A DNA stretch of 64,000 nt. Origin: CAITZA01 sp937915285. Lineage in GTDB: Bacteria > Desulfobacterota > Desulfomonilia > Desulfomonilales > Desulfomonilaceae. This document shows, one piece after another, positions 17,426 to 26,516 of this stretch. The DNA lies in assembly GCA_036821825.1 (NCBI GenBank), contig DAISIV010000002.1, positions 84,760 to 148,759 of the forward strand, written 5' to 3'. The translations under genes were made by a program, and so were the position numbers. The notes under the pieces were generated by a model. That model ran no database searches, had not been told where the DNA came from, and was given only the letters and a program-made list of their open reading frames with translations. Within the stretch, counting starts at the first letter, position 1; the number at the start of each line of letters is the position of its first letter.

Positions 17426-18148
17426 TCAGTGAGCTTCTTCCAGTGAACCAACGATGTACATCATGGTCAGCATGATGAACACCAACGTCTGTATGAAAGA
17501 AGTGAACACTTGCAGGAACATCATTGGCAATGGAACCAGGTAAGGCACCAACAAGGTGAGGATTACGATAGCCAAATCTTCACCCATGATGTTGCCGAAA
17601 AGTCGAAAGCTCAGTGAAAGTATACGGCTTAAATGTCCGATCAATTCGATGGGGAGCATCAGCCACACCAACCACGGCACCGGACCAAGGAAGTGCTTGT
17701 AATAATGACTGCCGTGAGCCTTGATTCCGACGTAGTGAGTTGTAATGAAGGCCACCAAAGCTAAGGCCAACGTGGTATTCAAATTGTTCGTCGAGGATTG
17801 AAACCAGGGAATTATCCCAATGAGGTTACACGATAGAATGAAAAGCGCCAGAGACGCTATGAGCGGAAAATAGGCTTTTCCATGTTCACCCATCGTCTGG
17901 GTGACAATGTCGTCAAGGGTCGAAACAACAACCTCCCAGAAATTCTGGGAGCCCCGAGGAATGGTCTCAAGTTTCCCCTTTACCCATAGTGACGCCACCA
18001 CGAGTATTATCATCACCACCCATGTGTTGAGGACATTATTGACGTCAGCGTGAGTCACTCCATACTTATCGAAAAAATCATGCATTGAATGCAGCAACGG
18101 ATTGGCTATAACGTCAGTTAGAACCGGCGGATGAATATCTGCTGACAT
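17426..18148 (-). CDS. atpB: ATP synthase Fo subunit a
   Basis: A 240-residue polytopic membrane protein that forms the ion half-channels next to the c-ring. The C-terminal part has the family block LPIELIGHLSRILSLSFRLF followed by GNIMGED, which includes the essential arginine of helix 4. It abuts atpI (stop and start adjacent) and is followed 25 bases later by atpE. F1 genes and the b subunits are not in the window. Confidence 0.95.
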   Translation of the reverse strand: MSADIHPPVLTDVIANPLLHSMHDFFDKYGVTHADVNNVLNTWVVMIILVVASLWVKGKLETIPRGSQNFWEVVVSTLDDIVTQTMGEHGKAYFPLIASLALFILSCNLIGIIPWFQSSTNNLNTTLALALVAFITTHYVGIKAHGSHYYKHFLGPVPWLVWLMLPIELIGHLSRILSLSFRLFGNIMGEDLAIVILTLLVPYLVPLPMMFLQVFTSFIQTLVFIMLTMMYIVGSLEEAH

Positions 18149-18535
18149 TTATTGAACCTCCTGAGGCCTTCTATTCGATATGTATATCAGAATCAACAAG
18201 ACTAATAACCCTGCGGGCATCACCGACAAACCGGTGAGCAATCCAACCGGATCAATGTTCACAAACCGTATTAGTGCAAAAAGGCAAACTCCCATTGCGA
18301 TCAGCCTCACATAAAAACCACCCATGAGAGTTACCATGGCTCTGTTTCTATCCTTGAAAGAGGCTTGACCTACCCGGCGCGCAGACAACCAGGTGTTAGC
18401 CAAAACAAGCGCAGCTCCGATGAGGAAAGCCAGAGTGAAATGATGTGAAGCAAGTATGGCGCTGGCTAAAAGACCCACCAGAAAAACACCTGAAGATAAT
18501 CCGAACCAAATTTTAGGGATTTTCTGAAAATCCAT
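18149..18535 (-). CDS. atpI: ATP synthase subunit I (AtpI)
   Basis: A 128-residue, four-helix membrane protein of the ATP synthase I family, a non-essential factor linked to c-ring assembly or stability. The ATG at 18535 is preferred over the earlier frame opening at 18580 because the extra residues are charged and unlike the family. The start overlaps the end of atpZ by 23 bases, and the gene sits directly before atpB. Confidence 0.8.
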   Translation of the reverse strand: MDFQKIPKIWFGLSSGVFLVGLLASAILASHHFTLAFLIGAALVLANTWLSARRVGQASFKDRNRAMVTLMGGFYVRLIAMGVCLFALIRFVNIDPVGLLTGLSVMPAGLLVLLILIYISNRRPQEVQ

Positions 18536-18767
18536 CCGGTTTTTTGACCTGATCTTTGCGGAGTTGCTTGCGAACCTCAATCATGACATTTCGTCCAGCT
18601 GCGGCGACTCCGAAAAAGAAAAAAATAATGCTTAAGTAGGGAAAAGTGTTGAGTTTACCGTCCAGCCAGTATCCGATGCCAGCCCCAATAAATATAGCAA
18701 ATACGATTGAGGCGCCAAGCTGAAGCCCATCACCAACCAGCTTACCAGTTTCACTTATAATTCTCAC
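18513..18767 (-). CDS. atpZ: AtpZ/AtpI-type small membrane protein of the ATP synthase operon
   Basis: An 84-residue protein with two membrane segments and the family pattern GIGYWLDGKLNTFPY. These 'ATPase gene 1' proteins begin many Fo operons and have been linked to ion delivery or assembly. The start codon is GTG at 18767 with no evident ribosome site, so a leaderless or weakly translated start is possible. First gene of atpZ-atpI-atpB-atpE. Confidence 0.8.
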   Translation of the reverse strand: MRIISETGKLVGDGLQLGASIVFAIFIGAGIGYWLDGKLNTFPYLSIIFFFFGVAAAGRNVMIEVRKQLRKDQVKKPDGFSENP

Positions 18768-19269
18768 GAATGTTACTTGGTTAACAGAATAAAATATGCC
18801 ATGTCAAGAATGATCTGACCCTCTTTGATTGTAACTTTGATTGATTAAATTCTCTGCTCTCAGAAGGAAAGCTTGACATCTTCCTATTTACAACAATTTG
18901 ATCCAATCCGCCATTGTTTTCTGGTTTTGTGGTCAAAAAACTTTGTTTCCATTAGTCGATTGGTCGTTCAGTCCAAAATCGGGAATGAAGCAAGTTCCGT
19001 GGGGATATCCGATCTGAGTTCGACTTTTTCTGCGAGTGTTTAAAGATCAGGTATGGTTCGTATGAAGCGCTACTGCTTCAGTGGCAGGCAGGGCGACAAT
19101 AAAAAACTACTAATGTTGACCGTAAAACACATGAATGCTAATTTTAGGGGCGCTACACAGTAGAATTGTTTATTTAATGGTTTGATCCCCGATGTCACCA
19201 CCATAGGCGACCAATTGACAAGTTCCTAATATCACACACTGTTTAATTGTGAAAAGGGTTAAAAATTCC
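18768..19269. other. Divergent intergenic region between atpZ and the RND gene
   Basis: About 500 bases with no supportable gene or tRNA. It has several TTGACA sequences (minus strand 18807-18802, plus strand 18873-18878) but no convincing -10 at the right distance. It presumably holds the promoters for the atp operon and the RND gene. Confidence 0.5.
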
Positions 19270-22200
19270 ATGAGTCTGGCTGAAAAGTACAATCTCGGTT
19301 TGACTGGAAAGATGGTTGAGGCTTTTCTTGTCTCAAAGCTGCCTGCCATTTTCATTCTGGCTTCACTTTTGGCCGGTGTGGCGGCCCTCACATTGACACC
19401 CCGGGAGGAAGAGCCTCAAATAGTTGTTCCTGTCGTAGACATCATGGTGAATTTTCCGGGAGCCTCGGCCAGGGAAGTTGAGAACCTGGTCACTATCAAC
19501 CTTGAGAGAAAGATCTGGGAGATTGACGGGATCGAATATGTGTATTCGGTCTCCAAACCCGGATCGGCTATTGTGACCGCAAGATTTTATGTTGGCGAAG
19601 ACCGTGAAGACAGCATTTTAAAGACCCACAACAAGGTTATGTCCTATGTTTCGGATGTCCCTCCAGGTGTCACCGGCTGGGTCATAAAGCCAGTAGAAAT
19701 CGATGACGTGCCAATAGTCACGTTTTCTTTGTACAGCCCTGTATATTCGGACTTTGAACTCAGACGTGTCGCAGACGAAATCTTGCACCGAATCCAGAGT
19801 ATCCCTGACACAGGTCGAGCCTATGTTGTTGGTGGAAGGTCGAGGCAGGTCAGAGTATTGCTCCAACCGGAGAAAATGGCCGCAAGGGGAGTTTCTGTTC
19901 TGGAAATCGTGAGTTCTCTCAAAGGGGCAAATGTAAATCTGCGTGCCGGCAACATGGACATTCTCAACAAGGAAGTCGCGGTTGACGCAGGGCCATTTCT
20001 GAGATCAGCCTCTGAGGTGAGTGAACTGATAGTGGGTGTCCATGCAGGCCGCCCGGTCTACTTCAGGGATGTAGCCGACATAGTCGATGGTCCAGCCGAA
20101 GTAAGTTCCTACACCAGACTCACTTTTGGCCCGGGGGCGCCGGTAGACAGCGAAACAAAGGCCATCGATCTGGCTCAGCCGGGGAAGTCCTACCAGCAGG
20201 TTACGATTGCAGTGGCCAAGCGCAAAGGAACCAACGCTGTACAAGTATCCGAAAGCCTGATCAAAAGAGTGAATGAACTCAAATCCGAATTGCTTCCGTC
20301 CGATGTATTCACACTTGTCACACGGAATTATGGAAGAACGGCAAATGAAAAGGTCGATGAACTTGTGAAGCACCTTGGCATAGCCGTCATAAGTGTGATA
20401 GCTCTTCTGACAATAATTCTGGGAACTCGAGAGGCCATGATAGTAGCTTTGGCAGTTCCCATGACCCTGGCTGTGACCTTACTGGCCAATCTGCTGTTCG
20501 GCTACACAATCAACAGGGTCACCCTTTTTGCTCTTATCCTGTCACTTGGTCTTCTGGTGGATGACCCGATTGTTGATGTTGAGAACATACACCGGCATTT
20601 TCAGTTAAAAAAACATCCACCGCTGGATGCCACGCTATTGGCGGTAGATGAAGTAAGGCCCCCGACCATACTGGCGACCTTTGCTGTCATCGCCTCCTTC
20701 ATACCTCTGTTTTTTATCAGCGGAATGATGGGTCCATACATGAGGCCTATGGCCCTAAATGTTCCGATAGCAATGCTGCTGTCGCTGGCAATAGCTTTCA
20801 CTGTTACCCCATGGGCCACCTACCATGCCTTGAAAGGCGAGTATAACAAGGAGTCTAAACCTCATAGTTTCGAAGAAGGAGCTATTTATAGGACATATAG
20901 CAAAATAATCACTCCGTTTCTGGATAGTCCTTCAAATGGCCGTCTATTGATTCTCGGAACTGTTGCGGCGCTGGTCTTTTCAGTTATGTTGCTGGTTCTG
21001 GGGGTTGTGCCGGTTAAAATGCTTCCTTTTGACAACAGGAATGAATTGCTTGTTCAGGTGGACATGCCCGAAGGAACCACCCTTGAAACCACCGATAAAG
21101 TTGTTCAGGACATTGAACGGTACCTGTCCAGAGTCAATGAGGTCCGTGATGTCGAGTCTTTTGTGGGAATTGCTTCCCCGATGGATTTTAATGGAATGGT
21201 TCGCCAGCACTACCTGAGACGTGGCAGCGCACTGGCTGACATTCGTGTGAATCTTCTTGAAAAGCATGAGCGGGAATTTCAGAGTCACGCCCTGGTTCTT
21301 CGCATGCGCTCTGACATCGACGAAATTGCCAGGCGTTGGTCGGCGGTAATAAAATTGATTGAGGTTCCTCCAGGGCCACCGGTGTTTTCGACCATAGTGG
21401 CTGAGGTCTATGGGCCTTTCGGGGCGTCGTACGAATCGTTGATTGAGCAGGCCAGGAAGGTCAGAAAAGTCATGGAATCCACACCCAATGTGGTTGATGT
21501 CGATGATTCGACCCTAGCCCCACAGAAACAGTTTAATTTTCTGGTGGATAGAGTAAAAGCCGGTCTGAATGGAATTACGGTGGAGGACGTGGCGAGATCC
21601 GCAGCAATCTTTCTCGGCGGAGAATCTCCAACTATAATTCACGATGATAGAGAAAGGACTCCTCTTGAAGTCAATGTCCGTCTTCCCAGATCACTGAGGT
21701 CCAGGCTTCAGGATATGGGCCCATTGAGGATCAAAGGATCTGACGGAACGATGGTCCCTTTTCATGAACTCGGCTCTATACAGGAAGGAACTGTCGATCA
21801 GACAATATATCGTAAGAACTTGGACCGGGTAGTGTTTGTGACGGCAGAGACTGCCGGAAAAAGCCCCGTGAATGCCATTATTGACTTGATGGGCTCCATG
21901 GGTGAGGCCAAGTTGAGCCCGGGTTACAGGATCAACTGGGCAGGTGAGGGGGAATGGAAGATAACCCTTGAGGTTTTCCGGGATCTCGGGTTAGCCTTCG
22001 CCGGGGCTCTGATACTGATCTACATTCTGTTGGTCCAACAAACAGAGTCCTTTTCAGTGCCCCTGGTAATAATGGTAGCCATTCCACTTACCCTGATAGG
22101 GATTTTGCCGGGCTTTGCTTTCCTCAATCTTGTCTTGGCCCAAAAAATTGGACCTTATACCGACTGTATTTATTTTACAGCCACAAGCATGATAGGAATG

Positions 22201-22500
22201 ATAGCCTTGGCAGGGATTGTGGTCAGGAACTCCATAATACTGATAGATTTTGTTCATGTCCGTGTAAATGAGGGAGAGACCTTGAGGCAGGCCCTGATAG
22301 AATCCGGCGCAGTCAGGTTTACTCCAATTCTATTGACGGCAGGCGCGGCGATTTTTGGTTCCTGGGTCATCACCCTGGATCCAGTGTTTTCAGGGCTGGC
22401 ATGGTCTTTCATTTTTGGCATTTTTGCCTCTACTGTTTTCACACTTGTAGTAGTGCCAACCATCTATTACATGATCTACAATAAGAGGGTCGTCCAATAA
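19270..22500 (+). CDS. RND-family efflux transporter permease subunit
   Basis: A 1076-residue inner-membrane RND permease (AcrB/MexB superfamily). It has a first helix near residue 20, a large periplasmic loop, a helix cluster with AVPMTLAVTLLANLLFGY and LSLGLLVDDPIVDVENIHRH (helix 4 proton-relay aspartates), a second periplasmic loop and a final helix set. Gene duplication symmetry is visible. The ATG at 19270 follows AAGGG; a GTG at 19249 is an alternative. No membrane-fusion or outer-membrane gene is adjacent, so partners must lie elsewhere. Substrate unknown. Confidence 0.9.
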   Translation: MSLAEKYNLGLTGKMVEAFLVSKLPAIFILASLLAGVAALTLTPREEEPQIVVPVVDIMVNFPGASAREVENLVTINLERKIWEIDGIEYVYSVSKPGSAIVTARFYVGEDREDSILKTHNKVMSYVSDVPPGVTGWVIKPVEIDDVPIVTFSLYSPVYSDFELRRVADEILHRIQSIPDTGRAYVVGGRSRQVRVLLQPEKMAARGVSVLEIVSSLKGANVNLRAGNMDILNKEVAVDAGPFLRSASEVSELIVGVHAGRPVYFRDVADIVDGPAEVSSYTRLTFGPGAPVDSETKAIDLAQPGKSYQQVTIAVAKRKGTNAVQVSESLIKRVNELKSELLPSDVFTLVTRNYGRTANEKVDELVKHLGIAVISVIALLTIILGTREAMIVALAVPMTLAVTLLANLLFGYTINRVTLFALILSLGLLVDDPIVDVENIHRHFQLKKHPPLDATLLAVDEVRPPTILATFAVIASFIPLFFISGMMGPYMRPMALNVPIAMLLSLAIAFTVTPWATYHALKGEYNKESKPHSFEEGAIYRTYSKIITPFLDSPSNGRLLILGTVAALVFSVMLLVLGVVPVKMLPFDNRNELLVQVDMPEGTTLETTDKVVQDIERYLSRVNEVRDVESFVGIASPMDFNGMVRQHYLRRGSALADIRVNLLEKHEREFQSHALVLRMRSDIDEIARRWSAVIKLIEVPPGPPVFSTIVAEVYGPFGASYESLIEQARKVRKVMESTPNVVDVDDSTLAPQKQFNFLVDRVKAGLNGITVEDVARSAAIFLGGESPTIIHDDRERTPLEVNVRLPRSLRSRLQDMGPLRIKGSDGTMVPFHELGSIQEGTVDQTIYRKNLDRVVFVTAETAGKSPVNAIIDLMGSMGEAKLSPGYRINWAGEGEWKITLEVFRDLGLAFAGALILIYILLVQQTESFSVPLVIMVAIPLTLIGILPGFAFLNLVLAQKIGPYTDCIYFTATSMIGMIALAGIVVRNSIILIDFVHVRVNEGETLRQALIESGAVRFTPILLTAGAAIFGSWVITLDPVFSGLAWSFIFGIFASTVFTLVVVPTIYYMIYNKRVVQ

Positions 22501-22708
22501 CCTGGTTCAGCAGTTAGTGAAAGCCTGATCAACCACTAAGTCAATTGTGGCTCATTTATGATGGCAAGCCTGATAGATTGACTATGGGAATTGAATGATT
22601 AACTATAGTAAACTGATTTGGTCTGGAACCATGTCTTGACGAATGCGCTTTTACCACATCAGTGTTTAATTATATTAAAATAGTGTAGAGATGCAGGAGG
22701 GCAAAAAA

Positions 22709-23221
22709 ATGATGAATCAGAGAATCGAGGATGCGTTCAACGAACAGATAAATGCCGAGACATATTCAGCCTACCTTTACCTCTCCATGGCAGCGTATTT
22801 CAAATCCATAAATCTGGACGGGTTTTCAACATGGATGAGGGTTCAGGCTCAGGAAGAACTCCTACACAGCATGAAATTTTTCGATTTTATCAATGAGCGA
22901 GGTGGCACAGTCAATCTTAAGGCAGTTGATTGTCCGCCGACCAGGTGGGAATCACCCTTGGCAGCATTTCAGGAGGCTTACAGGCACGAGCAAAAAGTTA
23001 CCTCACTCATTAACAAGCTTGTTGACATTAGCCTTGAAGAGCGAGACCATGCCTCTAACGCCTTCCTCCAATGGTTTGTGACCGAGCAGGTAGAAGAAGA
23101 GGCCTCAGCGGATGGAGTGGTCCAGCAGTTAAAACTTGCCGGAGATCATGGTGGTGGGCTTTTCATGATAGACAAGGAGCTTGGATCAAGGGTATTCACT
23201 TACCCGGCGACCCCTGCATAA
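22709..23221 (+). CDS. ftnA: Ferritin
   Basis: A 170-residue non-heme ferritin. Diiron ferroxidase ligands appear in order: NAETYSAYLYLS (Glu near residue 18), QEELLHSMKF (Glu-His) and VTEQVEEE. It stores iron as a 24-mer and removes free Fe(II). The start is at 22709: an AGGAGGG site lies six bases upstream, inside the codons of an earlier ATG at 22691. It is followed about 100 bases later by a rubrerythrin-like gene, an iron/oxygen defence pairing common in anaerobes. Confidence 0.93.
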   Translation: MMNQRIEDAFNEQINAETYSAYLYLSMAAYFKSINLDGFSTWMRVQAQEELLHSMKFFDFINERGGTVNLKAVDCPPTRWESPLAAFQEAYRHEQKVTSLINKLVDISLEERDHASNAFLQWFVTEQVEEEASADGVVQQLKLAGDHGGGLFMIDKELGSRVFTYPATPA

Positions 23222-23320
23222 TCTGTCAGCGTAAATGTCCATGGCGCACAGCCAGATAAGAATGGCCTTGCCGTAATTAACAGACGGTGGGGCGTTTTTC
23301 AATTAATTCAGGAGGATTCT

Positions 23321-23851
23321 ATGACGCATCACAATGAGGCGATTATGGCTATGTTGGCCGCTGCTCTGGAGAAGGAACAAAGGGGTAGGGATTTCTACAA
23401 ACAGGCATCTGAGTCTTGTGTCGACCGGCTTGGTAAAGATATGTTCAAAACACTCATGATCGATGAGGGGGCCCACATATCGAGAATCAAGGAAATATCG
23501 GACGAACTTCAGGGTGGAAAAGCATGGTCCGACCAATGGAAGAAATTCAAGGTCGAAAACGATGACCTCGAAAAACTTTTCAAGGAGCGCATGCAGAAAC
23601 TCGGACCCAGGGTTAAAGGGGAAACAGGAGATATTGAAGCCCTGTCAATTGGAATTGAAATGGAGTTGGGCGCTGTCAAATTTTACGAAGATTCTCTTGC
23701 CAAGGCTACTGACGCCATGGAAAAGGAATTTTGCGAACTGATGCTCATCGAAGAAAAGAAACATCATGCCGCGTTGCAGGATCTCAAGCTTTATCTTCAG
23801 GACCCGGAATCATGGTACGCTGAACTCGAGCGTCATGGATACGACGGTTAG
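23321..23851 (+). CDS. Rubrerythrin-like ferritin-fold diiron protein without rubredoxin domain
   Basis: A 176-residue four-helix protein with two ligand sets: LEKEQRGRDFYK and DEGAHISRI, then IEMELGAVKFYE and LIEEKKHHAAL. This is the erythrin/rubrerythrin diiron arrangement. The C-terminal rubredoxin with CxxC pairs, which rubrerythrin uses to receive electrons, is absent, so an external donor would be needed for peroxide reduction. A strong AGGAGG site precedes the ATG. Confidence 0.82.
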   Translation: MTHHNEAIMAMLAAALEKEQRGRDFYKQASESCVDRLGKDMFKTLMIDEGAHISRIKEISDELQGGKAWSDQWKKFKVENDDLEKLFKERMQKLGPRVKGETGDIEALSIGIEMELGAVKFYEDSLAKATDAMEKEFCELMLIEEKKHHAALQDLKLYLQDPESWYAELERHGYDG

Positions 23852-23895
23852 GACTTTAATCGTCTCATTCCTCGGGAAGGTTTTGTATAATATAG

Positions 23896-23918
23896 GGCTC
23901 CGGAAATCTTTCGGAGCC
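23896..23918 (+). terminator. Hairpin after the rubrerythrin-like gene
   Basis: Inverted repeat GGCTCCG / CGGAGCC with an extra AAA/TTT pairing inside. There is no U tract after it, so termination is uncertain. A TATAAT at 23886-23891 just before it could be a -10 for the following gene, but no good -35 is present. Confidence 0.4.
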
Positions 23919-23956
23919 TGAATCTCAATCCTGATCAAATCCCTACAAAAAAGCCC

Positions 23957-24511
23957 GTGAAAAAAGACAAAGAAAGATGGAATGCCCGTTACAAAGAGTT
24001 CACGGGGGGGTCCGCAAGCCCCGATAATCTGCTGGTGTCGAATTCAGGTCTACTTTCTCGGGGGCGTGGACTGGATCTGGCCTGTGGACATGGAGCCAAC
24101 TCAATATTTCTGGCTGGGAGGGGCTATTGGGTGGATGCGCTAGACATAAGTCACGAAGGAGTCAGGCAGGCTCAGTCCAGGGCCAGGGGATTGAAACTTG
24201 AAGTGGGATGGCTAGTCGCCGACCTTGATGATTTCCCTATCCCGCAAGGAATATATGATGTTGCCCTTGTATTTTATTTTTACTCTGAACCTCTCCTCCC
24301 TAAAATTTTAGGCGCTCTCAAGCCCACAGGGCTCCTTTATTATTCTACGTACAATTACAGACACACCAGCCTGAAACCAGATTTCAAGCCTGAATATCTG
24401 GTTCCTGAGGGTGGGCTGGGTCGGTTGTTTCCCGGCCTGCGGATTTTGTTGGATGAACCTGAAGCCGGATCTGAGGGCAACTTGAGCCGATTGATTGCCC
24501 AAAAATATTAG
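23957..24511 (+). CDS. Class I SAM-dependent methyltransferase
   Basis: A 184-residue Rossmann-fold methyltransferase. Motif I is GLDLACGHGANSIFLA (about residues 38-53), an acidic residue follows in VDALDIS, and motif IV is near DVALVFYFYSE. It resembles small TehB-like enzymes, so the substrate could be a small molecule or metalloid, but this is not resolved. The GTG start at 23957 has no strong ribosome site. It precedes the MacB-type permease by about 40 bases. Confidence 0.75.
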   Translation: MKKDKERWNARYKEFTGGSASPDNLLVSNSGLLSRGRGLDLACGHGANSIFLAGRGYWVDALDISHEGVRQAQSRARGLKLEVGWLVADLDDFPIPQGIYDVALVFYFYSEPLLPKILGALKPTGLLYYSTYNYRHTSLKPDFKPEYLVPEGGLGRLFPGLRILLDEPEAGSEGNLSRLIAQKY

Positions 24512-24555
24512 CCGACATATAATTGACAACAGTAGTAAATGATTGGCGAAGCGAT

Positions 24556-25785
24556 ATGATCAATCCACTAGACGGCATTAGAATTGCTACGGGCGCGTTG
24601 ACCACAAACATTCTTAGATCCTTGCTCACGATGCTAGGGATAGTAATAGGGGTAGGAGCCGTAATAATAATGGTTGCTGTGGGCGCAGGGGCCCGAGAGA
24701 TGATTGGTGACCAGATACGATCCATCGGGAGCAACATCATAATCGTTGTGCCGGGGGCTACCACACAGACGGGCGCGCGATTGGGATCCGGTTCCGTGCA
24801 TACATTGAAGACGTCTGACGCTGAGGCGATGATGAAAGAAGCCCCGGCAGTGAAACTGGCAGCCCCAACCTGGGGCGATGTGTCACAAGTGGTTTATGGA
24901 GCCAGAAACTGGCGCACCAGGGTAAATGGAACCACAAAGGACCATTTCCCCATCAGGGAATGGTCTTTGCGTTTTGGCAGAATGTTTTCGGCTGAGGATG
25001 AACGTTACGCCTCAAAGGTAGCCCTGCTTGGAACAACCGTCGTTGAAAATCTTTTTGGGGACGAATACCCTGTAGGTAAATACATAAGAATCAAAAACAC
25101 TCCTTTTGAGATTATCGGAGTCCTTGAAAAGAAAGGACAGTCGCCTCGAGGAGAAGATCAGGATGACGCCATATTCGTGCCCATAAGAACCGCTCAATAC
25201 CGGCTGTTCGGGTCGCCATTCCTGGATGAGGTCAAGGCAATTCTTGTTCAGGCCAAGGACGTGGATCAGATCGCGGACGCAGAAAAACAAATAGACGAAT
25301 TGCTTACCAGGAGACACAAGATAGGACGAAACCAGGAGAAAGATTTCTCGGTTAGGAACCTCACAGAGATACTAAATACAGCCAAAAAGTCCTTGGACAT
25401 AATGACAACCCTATTGGGAGCTATTGCCGCTATATCGCTTCTTGTCGGGGGGATAGGCATAATGAACATTATGCTGGTCTCAGTGACAGAAAGAACCCGT
25501 GAAATCGGCATAAGGATGGCGGTTGGGGCTCGATCGGCCGACATCCTGTCGCAATTCCTCATCGAGGCGGTCACGCTATCCATGTTGGGCGGCTTGATAG
25601 GAATAATTATCGGCATAATAGGGTCATATATCTTTGCCCGAGCCAGTAGCTGGCCTGCCATAATAGATCCGACGGCTATAGCTCTGGCGCTCGGATTCTC
25701 TGCGGCCGTGGGCATTTTTTTCGGATTTTATCCAGCATACAAAGCTTCAAGATTGCACCCCATAGACGCTCTAAGATACGAATAG
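24556..25785 (+). CDS. MacB-type ABC transporter permease
   Basis: A 409-residue protein of the MacB/FtsX superfamily. It has a first helix near residues 20-45 (SLLTMLGIVIGVGAVIIMVA), a large periplasmic MacB_PCD domain, and three C-terminal helices with the signature GGIGIMNIMLVSVTERTREI followed by GIRMAVGAR. No ATPase or membrane-fusion gene adjoins it, so partners must come from elsewhere. The ATG at 24556 starts at the usual cytoplasmic N-terminus; TTG at 24523 is the alternative. Confidence 0.85.
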   Translation: MINPLDGIRIATGALTTNILRSLLTMLGIVIGVGAVIIMVAVGAGAREMIGDQIRSIGSNIIIVVPGATTQTGARLGSGSVHTLKTSDAEAMMKEAPAVKLAAPTWGDVSQVVYGARNWRTRVNGTTKDHFPIREWSLRFGRMFSAEDERYASKVALLGTTVVENLFGDEYPVGKYIRIKNTPFEIIGVLEKKGQSPRGEDQDDAIFVPIRTAQYRLFGSPFLDEVKAILVQAKDVDQIADAEKQIDELLTRRHKIGRNQEKDFSVRNLTEILNTAKKSLDIMTTLLGAIAAISLLVGGIGIMNIMLVSVTERTREIGIRMAVGARSADILSQFLIEAVTLSMLGGLIGIIIGIIGSYIFARASSWPAIIDPTAIALALGFSAAVGIFFGFYPAYKASRLHPIDALRYE

Positions 25786-25799
25786 CCCAATAAAAAAGA

Positions 25800-25831
25800 A
25801 ATCCCGCCTGAAAAGAAATCCAGGCGGGATT
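25800..25831 (-). terminator. Rho-independent terminator of fdhAB, between convergent genes
   Basis: A perfect 11-base-pair stem (AATCCCGCCTG / CAGGCGGGATT, ten-base loop) lies 24 bases past the fdhB stop and is followed on the minus strand by TTCTTTTTTATT. It also sits 15 bases after the convergent permease gene, so it may act in both directions, more strongly on the minus strand. Confidence 0.88.
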
Positions 25832-25854
25832 ATGGTTGTGATCAGTTTAAAGGA

Positions 25855-26502
25855 TTATTTTCCGGCGGCGAATTCGTAATACTTCTTGGGGTCGCCCTTG
25901 ACCACGAAGATTACTCGTACTTCGTCAGCGTTTAACGCTTTTGCTTCCGGGAAACTTTTCTTCAGTTCATCTACGCGTTTTTTAGTCAAATCCAGGATTT
26001 TGTCGCGTTCACCAAAAACCATTGCTCCAGTCGGACAAGATTTCACGCAAGCCGGGATCTGGTTGTTGGTGATTCTGTCAAAGCACATGGTGCATTTGAA
26101 CATAACCTTAGTTTTTGGGTCTTGTCGAGGAATGTTGTAAGGACATCCCTCTAAAGTGGCCTTAAAGTTAAGTTCTTTTGTTTTTGGGGTGAAAATTACT
26201 GCTCCGGTCTGTTCGTTCTGGATTATTTCACCTTTTTCAGATTCAGCCATACATCCAGGCGACATGCAATGGCGGCACTGGTCAGAAAAGAAATTCCAGT
26301 AGACTTTGCCCGAAGCGTCCAGTCCGTCAGCAAACCTGACCACCTTCCAGGTGTCGGCGTTCAAATCCTGGGGGTTCTGATAGCTTCCCCACTGTTTGGT
26401 TTCCGTCGCCGGTAGCTGGTTCCACTGTTTACAAGCTATCTGACATCCTCTGCAAGCTGTGCATTTGGAGGTGTCAACTAATATTGAGAATCCCTTTGAC
26501 AT
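25855..26502 (-). CDS. fdhB: Formate dehydrogenase iron-sulfur (beta) subunit
   Basis: A 215-residue ferredoxin-like electron-transfer subunit. It has four cysteine clusters for [4Fe-4S] centres: CTACRGCQIACKQWNQ near residue 13, CRHC..GCMAE, EGCPYNIPRQDP with FKCTMCFDR, and CVKSCPTGA. There is no C-terminal membrane helix, unlike FdnH/FdoH, and no cytochrome b gene adjoins it. This matches the soluble periplasmic FdhAB form of sulfate reducers, where electrons go to periplasmic cytochrome c. It would be exported bound to FdhA. Confidence 0.92.
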   Translation of the reverse strand: MSKGFSILVDTSKCTACRGCQIACKQWNQLPATETKQWGSYQNPQDLNADTWKVVRFADGLDASGKVYWNFFSDQCRHCMSPGCMAESEKGEIIQNEQTGAVIFTPKTKELNFKATLEGCPYNIPRQDPKTKVMFKCTMCFDRITNNQIPACVKSCPTGAMVFGERDKILDLTKKRVDELKKSFPEAKALNADEVRVIFVVKGDPKKYYEFAAGK

Positions 26503-26516
26503 TTTCTACACCTCCA

